Shown in pieces: positions 1 through 7,956 of a DNA stretch of 64,000 nucleotides. Where the stretch lies: NCBI RefSeq assembly GCF_011759365.1, contig NZ_JAARLZ010000011.1, positions 1-64,000 of the forward strand, read 5' to 3'. This DNA comes from Luteibacter anthropi (GTDB lineage Bacteria; Pseudomonadota; Gammaproteobacteria; Xanthomonadales; Rhodanobacteraceae). Below the pieces are notes generated by a model, which saw nothing but the letters and a program-made list of their open reading frames with translations, made no database searches and was not told where the DNA came from. How positions within the stretch are numbered: the stretch's first letter is position 1; every line of letters starts with the position of its first letter. Made by a program: the position numbers and the translations under genes.

Positions 1-118
1 TCCGCTACTACAACCAGGAGCGACTACACTCCTCGCTCGATTACCGACCGCCAGCGGAGTTTGAGGCACTGGCGGCTTAACGCTCCTATCTGTGGTCCTC
101 AAATACCCGGCCACTTCA
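1..118 (+). mobile_element. Right end of an IS3-type insertion sequence
   Basis: The transposase stops at base 80, and the terminal inverted repeat of an IS3 element is expected a few tens of bases later. The sequence finishing CCGGCCACTTCA at about 107-118 has the look of such a terminus: read from outside it starts TGAAGTGGCCGG. From base 119 the sequence is host-type palindromic repeat. The boundary is inferred, because the left end and the target duplication are outside the window. Confidence 0.5.
3..80 (+). CDS. IS3-family transposase, C-terminal end (cut by window edge)
   Basis: Only the last 25 codons are in the window, in the frame that starts at base 3 and stops with TAA at 78-80. 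The peptide reads RYYNQERLHSSLDYRPPAEF and then ends EALAA. The YNxxRxHSSLxYxxPxEF pattern is the standard end of the DDE integrase domain in the OrfB part of IS3-family transposases, just past the catalytic glutamate. Whether the rest of the element is intact cannot be seen. Confidence 0.85.
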   Translation, partial: RYYNQERLHSSLDYRPPAEFEALAA

Positions 119-133
119 GGCGCGCTCCTACAA
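119..133 (-). repeat. Half copy of the chromosomal palindromic repeat
   Basis: The bases GGCGCGCTCCTACAA match the right half of the 25-26 bp repeat found in many other places in this window (full form GGTCGCGCGC, A/G, AGGCGCGCTCCTACA). The left half that should precede it is replaced by the insertion sequence end, so the element seems to have landed inside a repeat copy. Confidence 0.6.
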
Positions 134-148
134 AAGCGTGCAGCGGTA

Positions 149-1744
149 TCAGTGACGGAAGTGACGGATGCCGGTGAATACCATCGCCATGCCGTGTTCG
201 TCGGCGGCTTCGATCACTTCGTTATCGCGCATCGAACCACCCGGCTGGATCACGGCAACGATACCTGCTGCGGCAGCAGCATCGATGCCGTCGCGGAACG
301 GGAAGAACGCATCGGATGCCATCACGCTACCCGGCACCGTGAGACCGGCTTCTTCGGCCTTCAGGCCTGCGATCTTCGCGCTCACCACGCGGCTCATCTG
401 GCCCGCACCGATACCGATGCTGCGGTTGTCCTTCGCGTAGACGATAGCGTTGGACTTGACCATCTTCGCCACGCGCCAGGCGAACAGCAGGTCGTCGAGT
501 TCGGTGGGCGTGGGCTGGCGCTTGCTCACCACCTTCAGCTCGTCGCGCGTCACCTGGCGGTGATCCGCAGTCTGCACGAGCAGGCCCGAGCCAACGCGCT
601 TGATGTCATGCGTGTTGCGACCGTCACCCAGCGGGATTTCGAGCACGCGCACATTGGCCTTCTTCGTGGCCTCTTCCACGGCGCCGGCTTCGACGACGGG
701 GGCAATCAGCACTTCGACGAACTGACGCTTGAGAATCACGCGTGCCGTTTCCGCATCGAGCGGACGGTTGAAGGCAATGATGCCGCCGAATGCCGAGGTC
801 GGGTCGGTGGCATAGGCCAGTTCATACGCGGCGAGCGGATCGGCAGCCACGGCGACGCCGCAGGGATTGGCATGCTTCACGATCACGCAGGCCGGTGCAT
901 CGAACTGGCGCACGCATTCCCATGCGGCATCGGCATCGGCGATGTTGTTGAACGAGAGCTCCTTGCCCTGCAACTGGCGGAACGTAGCCAGCGTACCCGG
1001 TGCCGGATACAGATCGCGATAGAACGCACCCGCCTGATGTGGGTTTTCGCCGTAACGAAGGTCCATGACCTTCACGAAGCGGCCGTTCGACTGCTCCGGG
1101 AATTCCGCATGGGTGGCAACGGCGGTGTGCGTGTCATCCAGGCTGAGGCCCGAAAGATAATCGCTGATGGCGGCATCGTAGTTCGATACGCGATTGAACG
1201 CGGCCACCGAAAGACGGAAGCGCGTGGCGCGCGACAGGCCGCCCTTCGATTCGATTTCAGCCAGTGCGTCGTCGTACTGCGCCGGATCGGTGAGCACGCC
1301 GACGTCGTTCCAGTTCTTCGCGGCGGCACGCAGCATGGCGGGGCCGCCGATGTCGATGTTCTCGATCGCGTTCTCCAGCGTGCATGCCGGATCGGCGACG
1401 GTACGCTCGAACGGATACAGGTTCAGCACCAGAAGGTCGATGGGCACGATGCCGTGTTCGGCCATCACCGCATCGTCGGTGCCGCGACGGCCGAGCAGTC
1501 CACCGTGCACGCGCGGGTGCAGGGTCTTCACGCGACCGTCCATGATCTCGGGGAAGCCGGTCAGGTCGCCGACGTCGCGCACGGGAATGCCGGCGTCGCG
1601 AAGTGCCTTCGCGGAGCCACCAGTGGAAAGGATTTCGACGTTGGCCGCGGCGAGGCGGCGGGCGAGGTCGGTGAGCCCCTGCTTGTCGGAGACGCTGACA
1701 AGTGCGCGGCGGACGGGGACGAGGTCGGGCGTGGGCATGGGCAC
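149..1744 (-). CDS. purH: Bifunctional AICAR formyltransferase/IMP cyclohydrolase
   Basis: PurH catalyses the last two steps of de novo purine synthesis in the cytosol, formylating AICAR with 10-formyl-THF and closing the ring to IMP. The 531-residue protein has the usual family length (about 520-530). The N-terminal third is the MGS-like IMP cyclohydrolase domain ([11 protein letters not shown], then [15 protein letters not shown] and [15 protein letters not shown]). The rest is the AICARFT domain, with [16 protein letters not shown] and [10 protein letters not shown] motifs. It lies 65 bases downstream of fis in the same direction, and its own -10 box is visible in the gap. Identity is certain; an ATG two codons downstream is an alternative start. 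Confidence 0.97.
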   Translation of the reverse strand: MPMPTPDLVPVRRALVSVSDKQGLTDLARRLAAANVEILSTGGSAKALRDAGIPVRDVGDLTGFPEIMDGRVKTLHPRVHGGLLGRRGTDDAVMAEHGIVPIDLLVLNLYPFERTVADPACTLENAIENIDIGGPAMLRAAAKNWNDVGVLTDPAQYDDALAEIESKGGLSRATRFRLSVAAFNRVSNYDAAISDYLSGLSLDDTHTAVATHAEFPEQSNGRFVKVMDLRYGENPHQAGAFYRDLYPAPGTLATFRQLQGKELSFNNIADADAAWECVRQFDAPACVIVKHANPCGVAVAADPLAAYELAYATDPTSAFGGIIAFNRPLDAETARVILKRQFVEVLIAPVVEAGAVEEATKKANVRVLEIPLGDGRNTHDIKRVGSGLLVQTADHRQVTRDELKVVSKRQPTPTELDDLLFAWRVAKMVKSNAIVYAKDNRSIGIGAGQMSRVVSAKIAGLKAEEAGLTVPGSVMASDAFFPFRDGIDAAAAAGIVAVIQPGGSMRDNEVIEAADEHGMAMVFTGIRHFRH

Positions 1745-1765
1745 TTCCGGGGAGGAAAGCGCGTC

Positions 1766-1793
1766 ATTATAGCCGCCCGGACGTCCGGGCGGC
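1766..1793 (-). promoter_or_regulatory. Putative purH promoter with a perfect 22-bp palindrome
   Basis: On the minus strand a consensus TATAAT (1766-1771) lies 21 bases before the purH start. Immediately upstream, 1772-1793 is a perfect loop-less 22-bp palindrome; its half-site is GCCGCCCGGAC. This covers the spacer and -35 area, where no good -35 box exists. It could be an operator, or a hairpin ending fis transcripts, but no T-run follows. Promoter call moderate; function of the palindrome unknown. Confidence 0.5.
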
Positions 1794-1809
1794 CCGGCGT
1801 GAGGCCGGA

Positions 1810-2091
1810 TCAGGAGATGCCGTGGGCGGCCAGCTTCTTGCGCAGGGTGGCGCGGTTGATGCCGAGGGCGGCAGCGGCGCGGCTCTGGTTGCCTTCGTGG
1901 AAGGCGAGCACCTCGCGCAGGAGGGGGCCTTCGACTTCGCGGATCACCAGGGCGTGAAGACCTTCACCGAACTCGGTGTCACCAATGTCTGCGAGATAGC
2001 GACGCACGGTCAGGCTGACGCATTCGCTGAGGGCGCTCTGCACGGAGGTCTCGTTGGCGGCCTCGCCGGCAGTCAGTCTCACAGCGTTCAA
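1810..2091 (-). CDS. fis: Fis-family DNA-binding protein
   Basis: Fis is a small nucleoid-associated protein that bends DNA and modulates rRNA, recombination and growth-phase genes. The C-terminal half carries the family helix-turn-helix ([20 protein letters not shown]). I place the start at a TTG (2089-2091), giving 93 residues beginning (M)NAVRLTAGE. It has a strong ribosome site (GAGAGGGGA) six bases upstream, and no ATG in frame gives a Fis-sized product. The gene precedes purH in the same orientation. The 178 bases upstream, up to the zinc-ribbon gene, hold a GGTGCG/CGCACC hairpin and presumably its promoter. Confidence 0.9.
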   Translation of the reverse strand: MNAVRLTAGEAANETSVQSALSECVSLTVRRYLADIGDTEFGEGLHALVIREVEGPLLREVLAFHEGNQSRAAAALGINRATLRKKLAAHGIS

Positions 2092-2269
2092 GGCATTCCC
2101 CTCTCGCAGCCCGGAACGCGGAGCTCCGGTCAGTTCTTGTTCGAATAATGGTCGCTTGGGTGCGACGAAGACGCACCACCAGAAGGGGGGCGAAAGTCGC
2201 GAAGGGGACCGAGTGTACTCGCCCAGGCGCTGGAAGTGCAGGCTTGCAAAAAGAAATTTTTTCGAACGG

Positions 2270-3112
2270 TCACTCGAAGCTGAACGAGAATGCCACCGCC
2301 CGCTGGCCCGGGTCTTGCACTTCGAAGACCATCGCGGTGGTCGCGCCGGCGGACAATCCACGGGCACGCACACCGGCATCGCCGACATAGTCTTCCGGAC
2401 GGAAGCGGCGCATGGCCAGACGCTCGCCCTGCGCATCGGAAAGCACGATGGTCACCACCGGATAAGGCTGCGCGAAACCTGCATCGTTCCGCACGCTGGC
2501 GGTAATCAGCAGGCCGTCGGGCACCGAAGGATGTTGCTCGACATCGCGCGCGAGCAGGCGCAGGCGATCGGGTGCCGCAACCAGTGGGAGGCGGCAACCG
2601 AACACATCGCAGACCTTGCCCAGCAAGGGTCCCATGGTGTCATCGGTAATCAGCGCCTCGCGCTTGGCCCAGCCCAGTTGCGCAAGCAGGCCGAGCAGTA
2701 GCACGGCGCACACCAGCACCCACGCGGCGGTCTGCCAGGAGCGGCGCTTGCGGCGGGCGAAGGCCGGCGTAAACGTGAGCTGGGAGAAGTCTTCCGCTGG
2801 CGCGGGTTCGTCCGGGGTGGTGTCGGGCGCCCCTGTCACGGCTTCTTCGACGAAGAGCGGTCCCTCCGGTTCAGGGACAGGCTCCGGCTCCGGCCTGGGA
2901 CGGAATACCGCCACATCGGCAAGCGGTGGCTCGCGGTCGAGTGCATGCTCGGGCAGGCGGGCGAACGGCTCGGGCGGCAGCTGGGTCGCCAGCGTGCCCA
3001 GCGCATTGAACACGGTGTCGCAATGGCGGCAGCGCACGCAGCCACAGGCCGGCACCAGTTGCTCGGCTTCCAGCTTGTAGACGGTGAGGCACTTGGGACA
3101 CTGCGTGTACAT
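2270..3112 (-). CDS. Zinc-ribbon and DUF3426 domain membrane protein
   Basis: A 280-residue protein. Residues 1-45 form the MJ0042-type zinc ribbon: CPKC at 5-8 and CRHC at 28-31, with an extra CGC at 23-25. A proline/glutamate-rich linker (about 70-110) follows, then one membrane helix (about 128-147) and a C-terminal DUF3426 domain of about 130 residues. The family is common in beta- and gammaproteobacteria beside prmA and fis, and its function is not established. Topology suggests a cytoplasmic zinc ribbon and a periplasmic domain. It is divergent from prmA (64 bases apart). The start has the conserved MYTQCPKC opening. Confidence 0.88.
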   Translation of the reverse strand: MYTQCPKCLTVYKLEAEQLVPACGCVRCRHCDTVFNALGTLATQLPPEPFARLPEHALDREPPLADVAVFRPRPEPEPVPEPEGPLFVEEAVTGAPDTTPDEPAPAEDFSQLTFTPAFARRKRRSWQTAAWVLVCAVLLLGLLAQLGWAKREALITDDTMGPLLGKVCDVFGCRLPLVAAPDRLRLLARDVEQHPSVPDGLLITASVRNDAGFAQPYPVVTIVLSDAQGERLAMRRFRPEDYVGDAGVRARGLSAGATTAMVFEVQDPGQRAVAFSFSFE

Positions 3113-3176
3113 CGTTCGATCATAGCCTGCATGGCCGGTAGAATCGTGGCTCCTGTCCCTCTGTTGCGATCCCACG

Positions 3177-4076
3177 ATGCCCTGGCTCGAACTCTCCCTC
3201 ACCATCCGCGCCGCCGAACAGCCGCGCGTCGAAACCGCGCTGGAGGACCTCGGCGCCCTGTCGATCACCCTGCGTGACGCCGATGCGGAGACGCCCGACG
3301 AAGAGGCCATCTTCGAGCCGGGCGTGGGCGAGATTCCGTTGTGGAACCAGATCGTGCTGCATGCCTTGTTCGACATCGAGGCCGACCGCCGCGGCCTGAC
3401 CGCCGCCATCGCCGACGACCTGCCGTTCATCGAGCCGGCGCACATCGAGTGGCGCGAAGTGGAAGACCAGGATTGGGAACGCGCCTGGATGGACCAGTTC
3501 AAGCCGATGCCGTTCGGCCGCCGTCTGTGGGTATACCCGTGGAATATCGAGCCACCGGAGGATGGCGGCATCGTGGTCGTGCGACTGGATCCGGGCCTGG
3601 CCTTCGGCACGGGCACGCACCCCACCACGGCCATGTGCCTGGAATGGCTCGATGGCCAGCAGCTGGCCGGCAAGCACGTGCTCGACTACGGCTGCGGCTC
3701 GGGCATCCTCGCCATCGCGGCGCTGAAGCTTGGCGCATCGCGTGCGGTGGGCATCGACAACGATCCGCAGGCGCTGCTGGCCTCGCATGACAATGCCGAG
3801 CGCAATGGCGTGCATGCGGACCTGGCCGTCTATCTGCCCGGCGAAGCGCCGGTGGAGCTGGCCGATGTGCTGGTGGCGAACATCCTTGCGGGGCCACTGG
3901 GTGAGCTTGCGCCGACGTTTGCCGCCGCCGTGAAGCCGGGCGCGCCGTTTGCACTGTCGGGCATTCTTCACGGGCAGCACGAGGAATTGCTGGTGCGCTA
4001 TGCCGAATGGTTCGACGGCCTGGAAGTACGCACGCTGGAAGACTGGGTGCGCATCAGCGGTTATCGAAAGGCGTAA
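3177..4076 (+). CDS. prmA: Ribosomal protein L11 methyltransferase
   Basis: PrmA trimethylates several amino groups of ribosomal protein L11, using S-adenosylmethionine. The 299-residue protein shows the family N-terminal substrate domain (WLELSLTIRAAEQPRVE...), the linker motif LDPGLAFGTGTHPTT, and the SAM-binding loop DYGCGSGILAIAALKLGA followed by GIDNDP. Length is normal for the family (about 295-300). It stands alone on the plus strand, divergent from the zinc-ribbon gene, and a bidirectional terminator separates it from accC. Confidence 0.96.
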   Translation: MPWLELSLTIRAAEQPRVETALEDLGALSITLRDADAETPDEEAIFEPGVGEIPLWNQIVLHALFDIEADRRGLTAAIADDLPFIEPAHIEWREVEDQDWERAWMDQFKPMPFGRRLWVYPWNIEPPEDGGIVVVRLDPGLAFGTGTHPTTAMCLEWLDGQQLAGKHVLDYGCGSGILAIAALKLGASRAVGIDNDPQALLASHDNAERNGVHADLAVYLPGEAPVELADVLVANILAGPLGELAPTFAAAVKPGAPFALSGILHGQHEELLVRYAEWFDGLEVRTLEDWVRISGYRKA

Positions 4077-4174
4077 GCGCGCAGGAGCCGATGCAACGCC
4101 TCGCGGTGCTGGTGAGCCGGGGCGCTGGGTTCCAGCGTTCGCTGGAACGACGGGGTGCGGGGTGGATATCGCAT

Positions 4175-4208
4175 AAAAAAAATCCCGCCTTTCGGCGGGA
4201 TTTTTTTT
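4175..4208. terminator. Bidirectional rho-independent terminator
   Basis: A perfect hairpin (AATCCCGCC, loop TTTC, GGCGGGATT) is flanked by A-runs on the left and T-runs on the right. It can therefore end prmA transcripts on the plus strand and the aroQ-accB-accC transcript on the minus strand. Confidence 0.93.
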
Positions 4209-4220
4209 ACAGGGAGCGGA

Positions 4221-5591
4221 TTACTCCCCCTGCGGTGCTTCCTTTTCCTTTTGCTCTGCCATGCGCTTCTCCAGATAGTGGATGTTCTGTCCACCCTGCT
4301 GGAAGCCTATGTCGGCCATGATGCGCTGCTGCAGCGGAATATTGCACTTCACGCCTTCGATCACCGTTTCGTTCAGCGCCATGCGCATACGCGCAATAGC
4401 AGTGGCACGATCCGGGCCGTGCACGATGATCTTGCCGATCATCGAGTCGTAGTTCGGCGGGATGCGATAGCCGTCGTAAAGGTGCGTATCGACGCGCACG
4501 CCCGGGCCACCCGGAGCCTCGAAACGCTTCACCGTGCCAGGGCTCGGCATGAAGGTGTCGGGGTCTTCGGCATTCACGCGGCATTCGATGGCATGACCGG
4601 TGAGGACGATGTCCTCCTGGCGGATCGACAGCTTCTGGCCGCTGGCGATGAGCAGTTGCTCGCGTACGAGGTCCACGCCCGTGACTAGTTCCGTCACCGG
4701 ATGCTCCACCTGGATACGGGTGTTCATCTCGATGAAGTAGAAACGGCCGTTCTCGAACAGGAACTCGAACGTGCCCGCGCCGCGATAACCGATGCGGATG
4801 CATGCGTCGACGCACACCTTGCCGATCTGCTCGCGCAGTTCCGGCGTGATGCCCGGAGCCGGTGCTTCTTCCACCACCTTCTGGTGACGACGCTGCATGG
4901 AGCAGTCGCGCTCGCCCAGGTGGATGGCATTGCCCTGGCCGTCGGCCAGCACCTGGATTTCCACGTGGCGCGGATTCTCCAGGAACTTCTCCATATAGAC
5001 CTGATCGTTGCTGAAAGCCGCCTTGGCTTCCTGCTTGGTCATGACGATGGAGGCGGCAAGGTGGGCTTCGGTGCGCACGACGCGCATGCCGCGACCACCG
5101 CCGCCGCCGGCGGCCTTGATGATGACCGGATAGCCGATCTCACGGGCGATGCGCAGGTTTTCGTCCACGTCGTCGCCGAGCGGACCGCCCGAGCCGGGCA
5201 CGCACGGCACGCCCGCGGCCTTCATGGCGCGGATGGCTTCGACCTTGTCGCCCATCAGCCGGATCACGTCGGCCGTGGGGCCGATGAAGACGAAGCCCGA
5301 CTTCTCCACCTGCTCGGCGAAGTTGGCGTTTTCGGACAGGAAGCCGTAGCCCGGATGGATCGCGGCGGCGTCGGTGATCTCGGCCGCGGCGATGATCGCC
5401 GGAATGTTGAGGTAGCTTTCGGCGGACGGACCCGGACCGATGCATACCGATTCGTCGGCGAGGCCGACGTGCTTTAGGTTGCGATCAACGGTGGAGTGCA
5501 CCGCGACCGTCTTGATGCCCAGCGCGTGGCACGCGCGCAGCACCCGCAGCGCGATTTCGCCGCGATTGGCAATGACGACCTTCTCGAGCAT
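4221..5591 (-). CDS. accC: Biotin carboxylase subunit of acetyl-CoA carboxylase
   Basis: AccC carboxylates biotin on AccB using ATP and bicarbonate, the first half-reaction of malonyl-CoA formation for fatty acid synthesis. From the ATG at 5591 the product is 456 residues, typical of AccC, opening [20 protein letters not shown]. The ATP-grasp glycine loop ([10 protein letters not shown]), the [15 protein letters not shown] segment and the [16 protein letters not shown] active-site motif are all present. The start lies 10 bases after the accB stop. The C-terminal tail is rich in Lys/Glu. Confidence 0.97.
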   Translation of the reverse strand: MLEKVVIANRGEIALRVLRACHALGIKTVAVHSTVDRNLKHVGLADESVCIGPGPSAESYLNIPAIIAAAEITDAAAIHPGYGFLSENANFAEQVEKSGFVFIGPTADVIRLMGDKVEAIRAMKAAGVPCVPGSGGPLGDDVDENLRIAREIGYPVIIKAAGGGGGRGMRVVRTEAHLAASIVMTKQEAKAAFSNDQVYMEKFLENPRHVEIQVLADGQGNAIHLGERDCSMQRRHQKVVEEAPAPGITPELREQIGKVCVDACIRIGYRGAGTFEFLFENGRFYFIEMNTRIQVEHPVTELVTGVDLVREQLLIASGQKLSIRQEDIVLTGHAIECRVNAEDPDTFMPSPGTVKRFEAPGGPGVRVDTHLYDGYRIPPNYDSMIGKIIVHGPDRATAIARMRMALNETVIEGVKCNIPLQQRIMADIGFQQGGQNIHYLEKRMAEQKEKEAPQGE

Positions 5592-5601
5592 GGCGAGGGC
5601 C

Positions 5602-6060
5602 TCAGGCAATCACAAACATCGGTTCGTCGAATTCCACCGGCTGGCCATTCTCGACCAGCACAGCGACGACGGTACCGGCCACATCGGCCTCGATCTGGTT
5701 GAACATCTTCATCGCTTCGATGATGCCCAGCGTCTCGCCAGCCTTGACCTGCTGGCCGACCGTGGCAAATGCCGGGGCGCCCGGGGTGGACGCGGCGTAG
5801 AAGGTGCCAACCATCGGCGCCTTCACGACGTGGCCTGCGGGCAGGGCGTCGGCAGCCGGGGCAGCCGGAGCGGCGACGGCAGCTGCCGGAGCGGGTGCAG
5901 CGGCGACCGGCGCCTGCTGGTACACCGGCGCGGCAACGGCGACGCTGCCCTTCGGCACGCGCGAAAGGCGGACGACTTCTTCGCCTTCCTTGATTTCCAG
6001 CTCGGCGAGGTTCGATTCCTCGAGCAGGTCGATGAGCTTCTTGATCTTGCGCAGGTCCAT
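5602..6060 (-). CDS. accB: Biotin carboxyl carrier protein of acetyl-CoA carboxylase
   Basis: A 152-residue carrier. The N-terminal 35 residues ([20 protein letters not shown]...) bind AccC. An Ala/Pro-rich flexible linker runs from about 42 to 75, and a biotinyl domain ends the protein. The biotin acceptor is Lys118 in the EAMKM motif. It is the middle gene of aroQ-accB-accC, 58 bases after aroQ and 10 before accC, the usual arrangement in this bacterial group. Confidence 0.97.
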   Translation of the reverse strand: MDLRKIKKLIDLLEESNLAELEIKEGEEVVRLSRVPKGSVAVAAPVYQQAPVAAAPAPAAAVAAPAAPAADALPAGHVVKAPMVGTFYAASTPGAPAFATVGQQVKAGETLGIIEAMKMFNQIEADVAGTVVAVLVENGQPVEFDEPMFVIA

Positions 6061-6118
6061 GGGACAAACCTATGTCGGGTGGTGGGATGGGCGCCTTCGG
6101 GCGCCGCAAAAAGGAAAA

Positions 6119-6568
6119 TCAGGCGGCCGGAACGGCGAGGCGGATCAGGGCCGCTTCCAGCGCCAGGCGGTAGCTGTCACCGCCGAAGCCGCAGATCACG
6201 CCGCTGGCGAGATCCGACATATAAGAGTGATGCCGGAACGGTTCACGGGCATGCGGGTTGGAGAGGTGGATCTCGATGAACGGGATCGCCACGCCGGCCA
6301 GGGCGTCGCGCAGGGCAACGGAGGTGTGCGTGAAGGCAGCCGGATTGAAGAGTATCCATGCGGTGCCCTCGTCGCGGGCCTGGTGGATGCGCCCGATCAG
6401 CTCGTGCTCGGCGTTGGACTGGAAGAAACCCAGCTCGTGACCGGCCGCCTGGGCGCGGCCCAGCAGCGAGGCATTGATGTCGGCCAGGGTCTCATGGCCG
6501 TACACCGAAGGCTCGCGCACACCGAGCAGATTGAGGTTGGGTCCGTGCAGGACGAGGATCCTGGCCAC
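6119..6568 (-). CDS. aroQ: Type II 3-dehydroquinate dehydratase
   Basis: This enzyme catalyses the third step of the shikimate pathway, 3-dehydroquinate to 3-dehydroshikimate. The 149-residue length and motifs are those of the dodecameric type II family: [18 protein letters not shown] with the catalytic Arg/Tyr loop, then [28 protein letters not shown] and [18 protein letters not shown]. It is the first gene of the aroQ-accB-accC transcript. The 134 bases upstream, before the repeat cluster, presumably hold its promoter; no clear -35/-10 pair stands out. Confidence 0.97.
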   Translation of the reverse strand: MARILVLHGPNLNLLGVREPSVYGHETLADINASLLGRAQAAGHELGFFQSNAEHELIGRIHQARDEGTAWILFNPAAFTHTSVALRDALAGVAIPFIEIHLSNPHAREPFRHHSYMSDLASGVICGFGGDSYRLALEAALIRLAVPAA

Positions 6569-6702
6569 TCTTCACCTGTACCTTGGGGTCCGGGGCTCCG
6601 GAACGCCGCGCAGTGTGCGCCTGTCCAGGCAGGTTGTCCAGTTCGGTGACGTTCGCAGCAGTTCGCTGGAGATCGTGACTTTCCACACGCCACCGTATGG
6701 AC

Positions 6703-6850
6703 TGTAGGAGCGCGCCTGCGCGCGACACGGTAGTGCGATCACATGGGGAGGGCACCGTTATCCCCGGTCGCGCGCAGGCGCGCTCCTACAAATGCCGTGT
6801 CGATCCGCGGGGCAGCGCGGCTTGTGTAGGAGCGCGCCTCGCGCGCGACC
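6703..6850. repeat. Cluster of three palindromic repeats
   Basis: Three copies of the recurrent repeat: forward TGTAGGAGCGCGCC... at 6703-6726, inverted GGTCGCGCGC...CTCCTACA at 6766-6790, and forward at 6825-6850. The last copy ends three bases before the stop codon of the DUF1415 gene. Opposed copies can fold into long hairpins, as in BIME elements. Together with 6569-6702 they fill the 285 bases between two minus-strand operons. Confidence 0.9.
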
Positions 6851-6853
6851 GCG

Positions 6854-7408
6854 TCAGGATTCGGCAAATAACTTCCGCCACCCCTCATGCCCCAGCCTGT
6901 CCAGCGTCGCCATATTCGCCTCGAAAATCGTCGAAGCTTCCGGAAACGCGGCAACGGCCTTGTCGATGCTGGCTTCCCGCAACAGGTGCAACGTAGGGAA
7001 AGGCGACCGGTTGGTGTAATTGGTGATGTCGTCCGGCGCCGTTCCGTCGAACTGGAAATCCGGATGGAAACTGGCGACCTGGATGTCCCCCTCCAGCTCA
7101 AGATCGGCCACCGTATCGTCCGCCACTTCCAGGAATTCGTTGAAATCCTCGAAATCAACGAGCACCCGGGGATGGATCAGCAGCGTGGTATCCACCGCCT
7201 CGGGATCCGCATCGCGCAGGAATTCGAGTTCGCGCACCAGGTCCGCATGCAGTTGCAGCGGCTGGTCCGCATCGCTGACCACATAACGGACCTGGCCCTT
7301 GCGTTGCACGGCCTTGGCAAAAGGGCACAGATTCAGGCCGATGACGGCGCGTTCGAGCCAGAGGCGGGTCGCGTCGATCGCCTCGTCGTGGGTAGGGGGG
7401 GTGTCCAT
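6854..7408 (-). CDS. DUF1415 family protein
   Basis: A 184-residue protein starting MDTPPTHDEAID, chosen because the ATG follows the upstream stop by eight bases and GAGAACC lies before it. It has the family pattern: an N-terminal TRLWLERAVIGLNLCPFAK segment with a conserved Cys, LLIHPRVLVDFEDFNEFL, then FHPDFQFDG and TNRSPFPTLHLLRE. DUF1415 proteins are widespread in gammaproteobacteria and have no known function. It is the last gene of the cutA-dsbD-tlpA group, which weakly suggests a link to thiol or metal homeostasis. Confidence 0.88.
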   Translation of the reverse strand: MDTPPTHDEAIDATRLWLERAVIGLNLCPFAKAVQRKGQVRYVVSDADQPLQLHADLVRELEFLRDADPEAVDTTLLIHPRVLVDFEDFNEFLEVADDTVADLELEGDIQVASFHPDFQFDGTAPDDITNYTNRSPFPTLHLLREASIDKAVAAFPEASTIFEANMATLDRLGHEGWRKLFAES

Positions 7409-7416
7409 GGAGGTTC

Positions 7417-7956
7417 TCAGTGTTCCGGGGCCAGCCACTCGTCGAGTTCGGCGGGGCTGAAGGTGCCGATCTTGCGGCGCAGGATGCGCCCATCTTCGCC
7501 GATCAGCACGCTATAGGGCAGTACCCGTCGCGTATTGCCGAACGAGAGCGAGCCACCCGGTGAGTCGCTGCCGGCGATCACCACGGGATAGCTGACCGGC
7601 CGCTCCGCGATATAGCCACGTACGGCGTCGGCGGTGTCTTCCGCCGCGCCGATGACGGCGACGTTTTGCCCGCGATAGCGCGGATAGGCCTCGCTCAACA
7701 GTGGCATTTCCCGGCGGCAGGGGGCGCACCAGGTGGCCCAGAAGTTGATCAGCACCTTCTGTCCGCGCCAGTCCGACAACGGACGGGCTTTTCCGTCAGG
7801 CGTGAGGAATACGACGTCGCGTGGGATATCGCCCTCGACGGCCACCGTCACCCCTTCGGGCGGCGAGGGATTCAGGCGCCGGTGTTCGGTCCAGAAGCCG
7901 GCGGCCGCCGCAACGACCGCCAGCACCACGATCCAGAACGCCGGGCCGCGGGTCAT
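7417..7956 (-). CDS. TlpA-type thiol-disulfide oxidoreductase
   Basis: A 179-residue membrane-anchored periplasmic thioredoxin-fold protein. One N-terminal helix (about residues 7-22) acts as anchor or signal. The redox motif is CAPC (Cys77, Cys80) in NFWATWCAPCRREMP, and a cis-proline region follows at TRRVLPYSVLI. Its ATG overlaps the dsbD stop by four bases (ATGA), so the two are translationally coupled. DsbD is therefore its likely electron donor (inference from position). It resembles TlpA/ResA rather than DsbE in detail, but a cytochrome c maturation role cannot be excluded. Confidence 0.9.
   Translation of the reverse strand: MTRGPAFWIVVLAVVAAAAGFWTEHRRLNPSPPEGVTVAVEGDIPRDVVFLTPDGKARPLSDWRGQKVLINFWATWCAPCRREMPLLSEAYPRYRGQNVAVIGAAEDTADAVRGYIAERPVSYPVVIAGSDSPGGSLSFGNTRRVLPYSVLIGEDGRILRRKIGTFSPAELDEWLAPEH

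Noticed and set aside
92..1957. 621-residue open frame on the plus strand across purH and fis
   Set aside because: It is the antisense shadow of purH in GC-rich DNA: low-complexity His/Arg/Gly composition, no ribosome site and no recognisable domain.
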